A stretch of DNA of 26,585 bases from Chthoniobacter flavus (GTDB lineage: Bacteria; Verrucomicrobiota; Verrucomicrobiia; Chthoniobacterales; DYNR01), in NCBI GenBank assembly GCA_020720945.1, contig DYNR01000001.1, positions 4,268 to 30,852 on the forward strand. Reading direction: 5' to 3'. The translations under genes and the position numbers were made by a program. Every line of letters begins with the position of its first letter. The stretch's first letter is position 1. This document shows positions 14,775 through 23,132 of this stretch, piece by piece. Below the pieces are notes generated by a model. That model was not told the DNA's origin. It saw nothing but the letters and a program-made list of their open reading frames with translations, and did not search any database.

Positions 14775-16751
14775 CTACTTCGGAAAAAACTCCGTTTGCG
14801 CCAAGACTTCGGCAAAAGGGACATCCCGCAGCATCCCAAATTCATCCATGCGAGAAAGGCGGTCTCGGGTCGCCGCCGGGCTGCTGATCCCGCACAGGAA
14901 CCTCGCAAGCTGGCGGGCGGAACGCAATGCGGGCAACTTCTTGTCGTGCAGTTCCCGGACGACCCGCAACTCATCCAAAGAGATTTCTTTGTGCGGGGAT
15001 TGCGGGATGACGACCTTCCCGCCCTTCGGGTTCAAACAATTCCCGCAGTGCCCGCAAGGGGCTTCCGGCTTTTCCCCGAAGTAGCGCAAAAGGTGGTTCA
15101 CCGTGCAAGAGGAGTCCGAAAATAAATCGATAACCTGTTGCAGGCGAAGGAGTTCCATTTTCTCTCGCCTCTGAAAAACGGCGTGCATTTCCTCGGCTAT
15201 CTCGCGGGGAACCCGCCCTCGCGCACCCGGAAGCAGGCGGAACTTGTGCCTGGAGCCCGATGGCTGAATTTCTATGTCCCCCATCTCTTCGAGGTAGCGG
15301 AGCGCTTTTTGTATCCGCTCTTGCGTCTCGCCTATTTTTTCTGCCGCTTCCGCAAGATCCAGCGTCAGCCACTTCGGCCCCCTCTTGCCGGCGGAAAACA
15401 ACTTCTCCAAAAACACCTTCCTCCGCGGGTTGTGCCCGGCGAGGATCCGCGCCTCGGAATGCCGGAACCCGATTTTGTAAGTGGAGTAAAAAGAGCCGAG
15501 CGGTTCGAGAACGCCGTCCAGTTCCAGATAGGTGAGAACCGTTTCGAGAACGAGAGGACGGATGTCGGTGACGCGGGACAAATCGTAGCGGCTGATGTCG
15601 AACTCGTCGCCTTGCCGCAACAAGTGGTCGAGCAAAGAACAGATCGCCTGTTCGCCTGGCGTATCCCCAAAAATAAAGTTTTGGAGCGGGACCAAGTCAT
15701 CGGCGCAAGCCAGCGCCTCGCAATGCGCGGGCTTCCCGTCCCTGCCGGAACGCCCGATCTCTTGCTGGTAGTTCTCCAGCGTTTTCGGCAAGTTGAAATG
15801 ATAGACCGAGCGGATGTCGGCTTTATCGATTCCCATCCCAAAAGCGATCGTCGCCACGATGACATCGATCTCCCCCCGCATGAACCGGTTTTGGGTTTCC
15901 GAGCGGACCTCGTCCCCCAACCCCGCATGGTAGGCGCGGGCGCGGATTCCCGCGCGAGAAAGCGTCCCTGCCAGCGTTTCCGTCGTTTCTTGAAAAGTTG
16001 CGTAAACAATTGCAGGAAAACGCTTTTCGGACGATAGGAGGGACACCAACAACGCCGTCCGCTCCGCCGCACGGACGGGCGTGATGTGCAAAGAAAGGTT
16101 GGGGCGATGAAACGGGGTCTGCACGAAATGCTCTTTTGCGATGCGGAACTGCTTCCGGATTTCTTCCACCACGGGAGGGGTTGCGGTCGCCGTGAGCGCG
16201 AGCACGCGCGGGACCCGCAACTTTTTCGCCATTTTCGCCAAGCGCAAATACTCGGGACGAAAATTGTGCCCCCATTCCGATATGCAGTGCGACTCGTCGA
16301 TCGCGAGCAAAGAAATCTCGGTTTTTTTCAAACGGAGCGTGAACCGCTCATTCAAAAACCGTTCTGGCGCAACATACAACAGCTTGATGCGCCCCGATTC
16401 CATCCCGTCAAAAACCGCTCGGGTTTCTTCTTCCGACAATGTGGAATCGAGGCGCGCCGCCGCGTGCCCGCGCGCGAGAAGCGCGTCAACCTGGTCTTTC
16501 ATCAAGGCGATGAGCGGAGACACCACCACCGTCAAACCAGGCAACAAAATGCCGGGAAGCTGATAGCAAATGGACTTTCCGCCGCCGGTCGGAAACAGCG
16601 CAAGCGACGAAAAACCGTCCAGCAAAGCACGGATGACCCTTTCCTGCCCCGGCAAAAACGCACGGTGCCCGAAGTGCTCAAAAAGCGGGGCGGACAAATC
16701 GGAGCCGCGCAGAAACGGCTCCGCACCATCAGCTATCGCAACCTCTTCCAC
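14775..16751 (-). CDS. recQ: RecQ-family ATP-dependent DNA helicase
   Basis: A 658-residue 3'-5' DNA helicase for recombination and repair. The helicase core (about 20-345) shows Walker A TGGGKS (55-60), the box II variant DESH (152-155) followed by CISEWGHNFRPEY, motif III LTATATP and motif VI QEIGRSGRDGKP. The RecQ zinc module is CTVNHLLRYFGE ... CGHCGNC (about 540-566). About 150 residues with winged-helix character lie between the core and this zinc module, and a helical tail of about 90 residues follows it; in the standard RecQ the zinc module comes directly after the core. It lies 9 nt downstream of glk, as the last gene of a zwf-glk-recQ run. Confidence 0.88.
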   Translation of the reverse strand: MEEVAIADGAEPFLRGSDLSAPLFEHFGHRAFLPGQERVIRALLDGFSSLALFPTGGGKSICYQLPGILLPGLTVVVSPLIALMKDQVDALLARGHAAARLDSTLSEEETRAVFDGMESGRIKLLYVAPERFLNERFTLRLKKTEISLLAIDESHCISEWGHNFRPEYLRLAKMAKKLRVPRVLALTATATPPVVEEIRKQFRIAKEHFVQTPFHRPNLSLHITPVRAAERTALLVSLLSSEKRFPAIVYATFQETTETLAGTLSRAGIRARAYHAGLGDEVRSETQNRFMRGEIDVIVATIAFGMGIDKADIRSVYHFNLPKTLENYQQEIGRSGRDGKPAHCEALACADDLVPLQNFIFGDTPGEQAICSLLDHLLRQGDEFDISRYDLSRVTDIRPLVLETVLTYLELDGVLEPLGSFYSTYKIGFRHSEARILAGHNPRRKVFLEKLFSAGKRGPKWLTLDLAEAAEKIGETQERIQKALRYLEEMGDIEIQPSGSRHKFRLLPGARGRVPREIAEEMHAVFQRREKMELLRLQQVIDLFSDSSCTVNHLLRYFGEKPEAPCGHCGNCLNPKGGKVVIPQSPHKEISLDELRVVRELHDKKLPALRSARQLARFLCGISSPAATRDRLSRMDEFGMLRDVPFAEVLAQTEFFPK

Positions 16752-16760
16752 GCCAAGCGA

Positions 16761-17774
16761 TCACAAAGAATCAACCGCGTAGCGCGCCGCACCCAGCAAA
16801 GCCGCCTGGTCGTTCAAAATCACCTTGATCGGCATGGACTCCATCAAGCTTTGCAACCTTCCCTTGCTGTTGAAAGAATGCAAAAAGCCGACACCCTTGA
16901 TGTCATCGAGCATTTTCGTCGGAATCCCGCCACCGAGATACACCCCGCCGAGCGACATGGATTTGAGCGCCATATTCCCCGTCTCGGCACCCAGGCAAGA
17001 AACAAAAATTTCTAGCGTCTCCTTGCACATCCGGCACTTGCCGCTCTTGGCAAACTCCGAAATCACCTTGCCGGGATCGTTTTCCTGCATCGCCTCTTTC
17101 ACCTGCGGAAGCTCCTTGCCCCGCCCGGAATCCCGCAAAAAATTGTAAATGTTGAGGATCCCCATCCCGGAAACAATCCGCTCGACGCTCACATGGCCGT
17201 AGTGCTTTTGCAAATACTCCAGCAAGCCGTTCTCCACTTCCGAGCGCGGCGCAAAATCCGTATGCCCCCCCTCGCACGCCCAAACGAGATGCTTCTTGCC
17301 ATCCCAAAACAACCCCGCTTCACCAAGCCCCGTCCCGGGAGAAACAACGCAGCGGTTGCCCACAGCCTGCGGGTCGCCGTCCTGGATCACCGCAAAATCC
17401 GAAGGGCGCAGCTCGGAAATCCCGTAAGCGTTTGCCGCCAAATCGTTTAGGACTTGCACCGTATGGATTTTTAAGTCGGCGGCAATCTCTGCCGCATCCA
17501 CGCCCCAATTCAAATTGGTCGCCTTCACCCTCCCGTCCTTGACTGGTCCCGGAACCCCGAACCCCGCGCACGCCAAATGCACGGGCTCGTCGCCCAAAAA
17601 TTCGCGGATGATCGCGTTCAAGCTCGGGTAGGCCCCGCTCGAATACCGCTCGTTCCGCTCGATGAGCAAATCTTCGTGGCCCTTCTCCACCACGGCGCGG
17701 AGGATAGCGAGGTTGGTTTTAGTCCCGCCGATGTCGCCGGCGAGGATACGGATTCCGTTAGGTAGAGATCGCAT
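16761..17774 (-). CDS. glk: Glucokinase
   Basis: ATP-dependent phosphorylation of glucose to glucose 6-phosphate, the substrate of the zwf product encoded just upstream. The 337 residues belong to the bacterial Glk family of the actin-like kinases. The phosphate-binding loop is ILAGDIGGTKTNLA (about 10-23), the catalytic region QVLNDLAANAYGI carries the conserved Asp, the adenosine block is SPGTGLGEAGL, and EGGHTDFAPR is the Glk signature. YLGGGIPTKML lies near the C-terminus. I chose the ATG at 17774, inside the last codons of zwf (17-nt overlap); a longer open frame to 17903 would add an unrelated leader overlapping zwf. Confidence 0.9.
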   Translation of the reverse strand: MRSLPNGIRILAGDIGGTKTNLAILRAVVEKGHEDLLIERNERYSSGAYPSLNAIIREFLGDEPVHLACAGFGVPGPVKDGRVKATNLNWGVDAAEIAADLKIHTVQVLNDLAANAYGISELRPSDFAVIQDGDPQAVGNRCVVSPGTGLGEAGLFWDGKKHLVWACEGGHTDFAPRSEVENGLLEYLQKHYGHVSVERIVSGMGILNIYNFLRDSGRGKELPQVKEAMQENDPGKVISEFAKSGKCRMCKETLEIFVSCLGAETGNMALKSMSLGGVYLGGGIPTKMLDDIKGVGFLHSFNSKGRLQSLMESMPIKVILNDQAALLGAARYAVDSL

Positions 17775-19314
17775 GAGGTGTCGGTGGTTTGTAGTAGTGC
17801 CATTGGTGCCCTTCTTGGGCGACGAGCCGGTCGGAAGCCTCTGGCCCCCAAGTCCCCGATTCGTAATTCGGAAAATCGCGCGCGGGAAGTGCTCCCCACA
17901 CATCGAGGATGGGATTGCAAATCTGCCAAGAGGTATCGACGCTGTCGTAGCGGTGGAACAAGGACGACTCCCCGATCATGCAATCGTAAAGGAGCGTCTC
18001 ATATCCCGTTGCCGCGTTTTGCTCGCCAAAATCTTTGTAGTTAAAATCGAGGGGCACCCCGACAACTTGGATTTTCGGTCCTGGTTGCTTGGCGTGAATA
18101 TCGAAGGTGATGCCTTCTTCGGGCTGGATATGAAGCACGAGGCGGTTCGGCTTAACTGTTTCTCGCTGAAGGTCTTCCCCAAACAGGCGCAACGGCGTCC
18201 TGCGGAACCCTATGACCACTTGAGTCGCCCTTTGCGCGAGCCTCTTGCCCGACCGCAAATAAAACGGGACATCCGCCCAGCGCCAGTTTTCCACCTTCAG
18301 CTTCATGGAAACAAAAGTCTCCGTGTTGGACTTCGGGTTCACATTCGGCTCGTCCCGATAGGAAACCACTTCCTTGCCGTCGATCATCCCGCCCCCGTAT
18401 TGCCCGCGCACCGTGTTGGCGATCACATCCTCCGGAGTCATTGGGCGAATGGCTTCGAGCACTTTCACTTTTTCGTTGCGGACGCTTTCTCCCGTAATGG
18501 AGCTAGGTGCTTCCATCGCAATGAGCGAAAGCACGGAAAGCATGTGGTTTTGCACCATGTCCCGCAACACCCCGGAATGGTCGTAGTATCCGCCGCGCAG
18601 CTCTACGCCCAACTCTTCGGCGACGGTGATTTGCACATACTCGATGTAACGGCGGTTCCAAGTCGGCTCGAAAATAGAGTTCCCAAAACGGAACACCATG
18701 ATGTTCTGGACGGTCTCTTTTCCCAAGTAATGGTCGATCCGGTAAATCTGGTCTTCGCGCAGGCTTTTCGTGATCTGCGCATTCAACTCCCTCGCGCTGT
18801 CCAAATCGCGCCCGAACGGCTTTTCGATAATGACGCGCCGCCACGCCCCTTGAGGCTCCCGGGTAAGGTTCGCCGCTCCAAGCTGATCGACCACTTTTCC
18901 GAAAAGGGTCGGTGTAATCGCCAAGTAAAACAGGACATTGCCTCCCGGGATTTCCCACGCCTTCCGCACCGCATCGATTTTTTCGGAAAGGCGCGTGAAG
19001 GTGTCCGCCGAATTGAAGTCGCCGCTGGTGTAATAGCAGCGTTTGCAAAATTCCTCCCACTGCGCGAGATCGACGGGACGAGTCGCAAACTCCTTGATGT
19101 CGCGCGTCAGTTGCTCCCGGAAACTCTCGTCCGTCCCCTCCGTGACCGCACACCCGACGACCGCGATATGCTCGGGTAACAAATTGAGTTCCTTGAGGTT
19201 GTAAAGAGCCGGCAAAAGCTTGCGCTTGGTCAAATCGCCAGACGCTCCAAAAATGACGATCACGCAGGGGTCTCCTGGACGCTCGTGACCAGTCAGTGGT
19301 TTGAGGGATGACAT
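17758..19314 (-). CDS. zwf: Glucose-6-phosphate 1-dehydrogenase
   Basis: NADP-dependent oxidation of glucose 6-phosphate to 6-phosphogluconolactone, the entry to the oxidative pentose phosphate pathway. The 518-residue length is typical. The coenzyme-binding motif is FGASGDLTKRKLLPAL (22-37), the substrate and active-site block is RIDHYLGKETVQNI (about 190-203), and LRSGKRLAQR lies in the C-terminal domain. The start follows no clear ribosome site; GGAGG occurs about 30 nt upstream, too far to serve it. Overlap with glk suggests joint production of the glucose-to-NADPH step. The 76-nt gap upstream (19315-19390) shows only a weak 5-bp hairpin. Confidence 0.95.
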   Translation of the reverse strand: MSSLKPLTGHERPGDPCVIVIFGASGDLTKRKLLPALYNLKELNLLPEHIAVVGCAVTEGTDESFREQLTRDIKEFATRPVDLAQWEEFCKRCYYTSGDFNSADTFTRLSEKIDAVRKAWEIPGGNVLFYLAITPTLFGKVVDQLGAANLTREPQGAWRRVIIEKPFGRDLDSARELNAQITKSLREDQIYRIDHYLGKETVQNIMVFRFGNSIFEPTWNRRYIEYVQITVAEELGVELRGGYYDHSGVLRDMVQNHMLSVLSLIAMEAPSSITGESVRNEKVKVLEAIRPMTPEDVIANTVRGQYGGGMIDGKEVVSYRDEPNVNPKSNTETFVSMKLKVENWRWADVPFYLRSGKRLAQRATQVVIGFRRTPLRLFGEDLQRETVKPNRLVLHIQPEEGITFDIHAKQPGPKIQVVGVPLDFNYKDFGEQNAATGYETLLYDCMIGESSLFHRYDSVDTSWQICNPILDVWGALPARDFPNYESGTWGPEASDRLVAQEGHQWHYYKPPTPHAIST

Positions 19315-19390
19315 AACGGCAGGATGCTACGGAGAAAAACCTCCGGAAGCAAGCGGCAAAAATGCTCTCAAAAAATTTTCGCCAACCCCC

Positions 19391-20500
19391 TCACGCCCCG
19401 CTCTCACGAGGGACGAAAAGCGCGGCCAACTCGATTTCTGCCGTCTGCGCAAACATATCGAACAACGCAATTTCCGTGAGCCGGTGCCGCGCCGAAAGCT
19501 TTGCCGCATCGCGGGCAAAAGTGGACGGGTTGCAGCTCACATAAACCAGCGGCGAACAGGTCCGCGCGGCCAGCATCTCGGCAACTTCTGGCGCAAGCCC
19601 CTCTGCGGGAGGATCTAACAAAACAGAAAGCCCCCCTGGCCCTCCTTCCGCTCCCAGCACTTCCCGGAGCCCGTCTGCCGCATCTGCCTCCAAGTATTCC
19701 TCGTTCTCCGCCGCATTCTCCCGCGCCGCCGCAATGGCGGCAACACTCCAGTCAACCCCCACCACCCGACGAAACTTCTCCCGCAACCTCCGAGAAAAAA
19801 AACCGCCGCCACAATAGGCATCGACGAGCAACTCTCCCCCGCCATCAAAAAAACCGCACACCGTTTCGGCGAGCTTCTCGGCCATGAAGTCGTTCGTCTG
19901 CCGAAACCCCGAAGGCCCCGCGTAAGCCCGCAGCGTGCGGTGCCCGTCATAGGGCCTTTTCGCACGGAACTCCGCAAGCTTGCGGTTGACTTCCTCCGAA
20001 GCAATCGCGCACGCCTTGATGTCCACAAGCCCTTTCCCACCCGGACGATGAAACCCCGTCACTCCGTCTTGAATGTGGACGGTAATCCTGTTCCGATACC
20101 CAAACTCCGGGACACACGGCACGACATCCCGCACCGTCACCTCTCCGTCCCCCACCCGCGCAACCCTCCGCAAAAGCGAAAGCACCTGCCGCTTTTTCAA
20201 TTCTAGCTGAAAATCGTAACTTGCGTGCTGATAAGAACATCCACCGCATTTTCCGAAATACTCGCACCGCGGCTCCACCCGTTCCGCGGCTGCGGCGACC
20301 ACCCGCACCAGCTCCGCCCGAACAAAATCTTTTTTCGCCGTCACCACACGCGCGACGACCTTCTCCCCCGGAAGCGTGAACGGGACAAACCAGACCCGCC
20401 CTTCCACCCTGCCTACCCCGTCTCCCCCAAACCCCACATCCGAAATCTCCAGCTCGACCTCTTCCCTCTTCTCCGCCCGTCCCCGTTTTCTTTCTTTCAT
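19391..20500 (-). CDS. TrmA/RlmD-family RNA (uracil-C5) methyltransferase
   Basis: A 369-residue S-adenosylmethionine-dependent RNA methyltransferase of the RumA/RlmD group. An N-terminal TRAM domain (about 14-70) is followed by an iron-sulfur cluster motif C79-x5-C85-x2-C88 (CEYFGKCGGC), with a fourth Cys probably in IKACAIA. The SAM site begins LLVDAYCGGGFFS, the acceptor block is GFRQTND, and SCNPSTFARD holds the catalytic Cys. The motif usually written DPPR is DPPAEGL here. The exact nucleotide methylated (23S rRNA or tRNA) cannot be read from the sequence. It lies 22 nt downstream of xth and ends the operon. Confidence 0.85.
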   Translation of the reverse strand: MKERKRGRAEKREEVELEISDVGFGGDGVGRVEGRVWFVPFTLPGEKVVARVVTAKKDFVRAELVRVVAAAAERVEPRCEYFGKCGGCSYQHASYDFQLELKKRQVLSLLRRVARVGDGEVTVRDVVPCVPEFGYRNRITVHIQDGVTGFHRPGGKGLVDIKACAIASEEVNRKLAEFRAKRPYDGHRTLRAYAGPSGFRQTNDFMAEKLAETVCGFFDGGGELLVDAYCGGGFFSRRLREKFRRVVGVDWSVAAIAAARENAAENEEYLEADAADGLREVLGAEGGPGGLSVLLDPPAEGLAPEVAEMLAARTCSPLVYVSCNPSTFARDAAKLSARHRLTEIALFDMFAQTAEIELAALFVPRESGA

Positions 20501-20522
20501 AAAAAATCTTTTCTCCCCCGCA

Positions 20523-21308
20523 TCACATCTCCAAATCGATCCCCACCGGGCAATGGTCGCTCCCCGTCACTTCCGGCCAAAGGAACGCATCCCGCATCCC
20601 CGCCAACACCCCACCCGTCACCAAAAAATAATCGATCCTCCAACCGATGTTTCTCGCCCGCGCCTGCCCCTGGTAACTCCACCAGCTATAATGCCCCCCC
20701 TCGGGGCACCTTTCGCGAAAACTATCCCGGAAACCCGCATCCAGCAACCCGCCAAAACACTTCCGCTCCTCGTCCGTAAATCCCGCATTCCCAACATTTT
20801 CCTTCGGTCGAGCAAGGTCGATCTCCCGGTGCGCCACATTCAGATCCCCGCAAACCACCACCTCGCCCCCGCGTTTTTTCTCCTCCAGCCAACGCAAAAA
20901 CGCGGGCTCCCACTCTTCGGTCCGATACTTCAACCTCCCCAACTCCCGCTGCGAGTTCGGCGTGTAAACATTCACCAGACAGAACCCCGGAAAACGGACG
21001 GAAAGAACTCTCCCCTCCCCATCGTGCTCTTCCTCGCCAATCCCCGCCTCAACCTCCGGCAAACCGACCCTCGAAAAAATCGCCACCCCAGAATAACCGG
21101 GACGCCTCGCAGGGTTCCACGCGACTTGCCACCCCTCGGGCCAAACCGTCCCCGCGACCTGCTCGGGCCGCGCCTTAATTTCTTGGACGCAAACGACATC
21201 CGCTTCGCTCTCCACCAAAAAATCGCAAAAACCCTTTTGCAAAACGGCGCGCAAACCGTTGACATTCCACGACACCAAACGCAAGTGACCGGCGGGCTTG
21301 GGCTTCAT
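20523..21308 (-). CDS. xth: Exodeoxyribonuclease III (AP endonuclease)
   Basis: Acts in base-excision repair, cutting at abasic sites and trimming 3' ends. The 261-residue protein has the full set of exonuclease-endonuclease-phosphatase motifs: LVSWNVNGLRA, VCVQEIKA (metal-binding Glu), SGVAIFSR, NVYTPNSQ, VVCGDLNVAH (Asp and Asn), the YSWWSYQGQARARNIGWRID block typical of ExoIII, and the terminal SDHCPVGI (catalytic Asp-His). The ATG overlaps the stop of the EEP gene (ATGA), and GAGGA lies directly before it. Confidence 0.93.
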   Translation of the reverse strand: MKPKPAGHLRLVSWNVNGLRAVLQKGFCDFLVESEADVVCVQEIKARPEQVAGTVWPEGWQVAWNPARRPGYSGVAIFSRVGLPEVEAGIGEEEHDGEGRVLSVRFPGFCLVNVYTPNSQRELGRLKYRTEEWEPAFLRWLEEKKRGGEVVVCGDLNVAHREIDLARPKENVGNAGFTDEERKCFGGLLDAGFRDSFRERCPEGGHYSWWSYQGQARARNIGWRIDYFLVTGGVLAGMRDAFLWPEVTGSDHCPVGIDLEM

Positions 21309-22075
21309 TCCTCAAAAGAAAAAACCGCGCGGACCGCATGGTGGTCGGATGCCGCCGTCGGGATGACCTCGCTCTTTTCCAAACGGAAAGACTCGCCATA
21401 AAAAATGTGGTCCACCACATACGGACGCCGCTTCCATGTCGCCTCCCGCGTCTGCGAACTACGGTAGCCAGACTCTTGCATCTGTTTGTCCAACCCCTCT
21501 CCCGGCGCAGAATTAAAATCTCCTCCGAGAAGCGCCGCCCCGCCCAACCCCTTCAGCAAACTCTCCAGGCATTCCCTCTGCTCGGGATGCTCCAGACTGC
21601 TCGAACCAACCATGAAATATGCCTGCAAGTGCGTGTTGACCAACTGGATAACTCGACCGTCCACCACCGTGTTTGCCCGCAGGATGCTCCGCTGCGAAGG
21701 CCTCCGCTTCCTCCCGTCAAACTCGAATTCCAAGTCGCTCGCGGGCAACCTGTGCTCCCCGACCCCGCCCAAAGGCCAGCGGCTCAACACCGCCAAACCC
21801 AGCCCAAACGGCAGCTCGTCGGGGTTCACGGGCGGATAAACAAACGCGGAATCAAAACCGGGAAACCCGTCTTTCAGCACCCCGTAATTCGGTGGCGGAT
21901 AAACCTGCTTCCCCCCGTCGTAACCCCTCTCGACCTCCTGCAAAAAATAAATGTCCGCGTCCAGCGACTTCAAAAACTCCACGCCGGCGGAAAAATCCTG
22001 CTCGGTGCAATCCGGGTCTTCCTCTTTCCAGAGCTGCCCGTTCTGCATATTGAAAGTGACCGCCGTTATTTTCAC
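21305..22075 (-). CDS. Endonuclease/exonuclease/phosphatase-family hydrolase
   Basis: A 256-residue member of the same metal-dependent superfamily as ExoIII, but outside the AP-endonuclease branch. Motifs are TFNMQNGQL, FLQEVERGYDGG, LAVLSRWPLG, QLVNTHLQAYF, ALLGGDFNSAP, VVDHIFYG and ASDHHAVRAVF. It could act on nucleic acid, phospholipid or a phosphoester; there is no signal peptide, so it is probably cytoplasmic. It lies between the acyl carrier protein gene and xth, overlapping both by 4 nt, so the three are translationally coupled. Confidence 0.8.
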   Translation of the reverse strand: MKITAVTFNMQNGQLWKEEDPDCTEQDFSAGVEFLKSLDADIYFLQEVERGYDGGKQVYPPPNYGVLKDGFPGFDSAFVYPPVNPDELPFGLGLAVLSRWPLGGVGEHRLPASDLEFEFDGRKRRPSQRSILRANTVVDGRVIQLVNTHLQAYFMVGSSSLEHPEQRECLESLLKGLGGAALLGGDFNSAPGEGLDKQMQESGYRSSQTREATWKRRPYVVDHIFYGESFRLEKSEVIPTAASDHHAVRAVFSFEE

Positions 22076-22347
22076 TGCGTTTCGCCTTTACCAGAATTTT
22101 CGCGGATATGGGCTGCCAAGCTCTCGACATTCACAAAAGCCTTGCGCGCGACTTCCGCGTTCGGCACCGCAACCCCGAAATTTTTTTCTACCGCGACGGA
22201 TAGCTCCAGCGCATCGATCGAATCTAGCCCCAGCCCCTCGGGCGAAAAAAACGGCGCTTCATCCCCGATGTCTTCAGGAGAAATTTTCAGCATCAGGCTT
22301 TCGGTCAACACTTGCTTGATGCGGGTTTTAAGGTCGGATTCTGTCAT
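22072..22347 (-). CDS. Acyl carrier protein-like protein
   Basis: A 91-residue acyl or peptidyl carrier protein. Serine 43 in GLGLDSIDALEL is the expected 4'-phosphopantetheine attachment site, and the surrounding helices (KTRIKQVLTESLML, VPNAEVARKAFVNVESLAAHI) fit the four-helix fold. The form PEGLGLDSIDALEL differs from the usual AcpP DSLDTVEL, which suggests a dedicated carrier and not the housekeeping fatty-acid one. There is no ketosynthase or other lipid gene in the window. It is the first gene of the operon and overlaps the EEP gene by ATGA. Confidence 0.88.
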   Translation of the reverse strand: MTESDLKTRIKQVLTESLMLKISPEDIGDEAPFFSPEGLGLDSIDALELSVAVEKNFGVAVPNAEVARKAFVNVESLAAHIRENSGKGETQ

Positions 22348-22382
22348 GGTAAAAAACGGGAGTTCCCGCTAGTATCCACAAA
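22348..22382. promoter_or_regulatory. 35-nt divergent intergenic region with a small inverted repeat
   Basis: The carrier protein gene and tlyA diverge from this gap. It contains CGGGA-GT-TCCCG (22357-22368). With only 35 nt, both promoters must reach back into the coding regions, and the inverted repeat could be an operator, but 5-bp arms may occur by chance. Confidence 0.25.
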
Positions 22383-23132
22383 ATGCCCGCTCATAACAAC
22401 CACGAAAAAATCCGGCTCGACCAGCTTCTCGTCGAACGAGGCTTGGCTGAAACGCGAGAAAAAGCCCAGCGCCTGATTTTGGCGGGCGAGGTTTTGGTGG
22501 ACGGGAAACCCGCGCCGAAAGCCGGGACAAAAATACCTGCCGAAACCCCCGTCTCCGTGAAAGCCCAAGAAAAATTCGTCAGCCGTGGCGGGCTGAAACT
22601 GGAAGCCGCCTTGTCGGCCTTCCGCATCGATCCCACCGGGCGCACCTGCATCGACATCGGAGCCTCCACGGGGGGCTTCACCGACTGCCTCCTGCAAAAC
22701 GGTGCCACCCGCATCTACGCCTACGATGTCGGCCACGGCCAACTCCACTGGAAAATCCGCCAGGACCCCCGCGTCGTCGCCGCCGAGGGCATCAACGCCC
22801 GCCACCTCCAGCCTTCCGATTTCCCAGAAACTTTTTCTCTGGCGGTCGCGGATGTCAGTTTTATTTCGTTGACTACCATCCTCCCTCCCGTTTTTGCTTT
22901 GCTGGAAAAAGACGCTGATATGGTCGTGCTGATCAAACCGCAATTCGAATTGTCGAAAGAAAAAATCTCCCGCGGGGGAATCGTGCGGGATGCCGCTCTC
23001 CATGAAGAGGCCACGGAAAAAATTCGCTCGTTCGTCGAATCTTCGCACTTGGCCGACTGGCTCGGCCTAGTCCCTTCCCCCATCCTGGGCGCCAAAGGCA
23101 ACCGCGAATTTTTGGCCCACCTCCGCAAATGA
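22383..23132 (+). CDS. tlyA: TlyA-family rRNA 2'-O-methyltransferase
   Basis: A 249-residue protein with an N-terminal S4 RNA-binding domain (about 10-70: IRLDQLLVERGLAETREKAQ, then a VLVDGKPAPKAG strand) and an FtsJ-like methyltransferase domain (IDIGASTGGFTDCLL as SAM motif, VADVSFISL, LIKPQFELSKEKI). TlyA enzymes methylate ribose 2'-O in rRNA and have also been called hemolysin A. The lysine-aspartate-lysine-glutamate style catalytic residues are plausible but not all can be placed with certainty. The stop overlaps nadK (ATGA). Confidence 0.9.
   Translation: MPAHNNHEKIRLDQLLVERGLAETREKAQRLILAGEVLVDGKPAPKAGTKIPAETPVSVKAQEKFVSRGGLKLEAALSAFRIDPTGRTCIDIGASTGGFTDCLLQNGATRIYAYDVGHGQLHWKIRQDPRVVAAEGINARHLQPSDFPETFSLAVADVSFISLTTILPPVFALLEKDADMVVLIKPQFELSKEKISRGGIVRDAALHEEATEKIRSFVESSHLADWLGLVPSPILGAKGNREFLAHLRK

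Noticed and set aside
17775..17903. Longer N-terminus for glucokinase
   Set aside because: The added leader would lie wholly inside zwf, has no family match and contains zwf-antiphase residues only; glucokinases begin just before the phosphate loop.
17662..19179. 505-codon open frame on the + strand
   Set aside because: It is antisense to zwf and glk, both of which have complete family signatures on the - strand.
20376..21401. 341-codon open frame on the + strand, Pro/Arg-rich
   Set aside because: It is antisense to xth and the RNA methyltransferase gene; composition is that of a GC-rich shadow frame.
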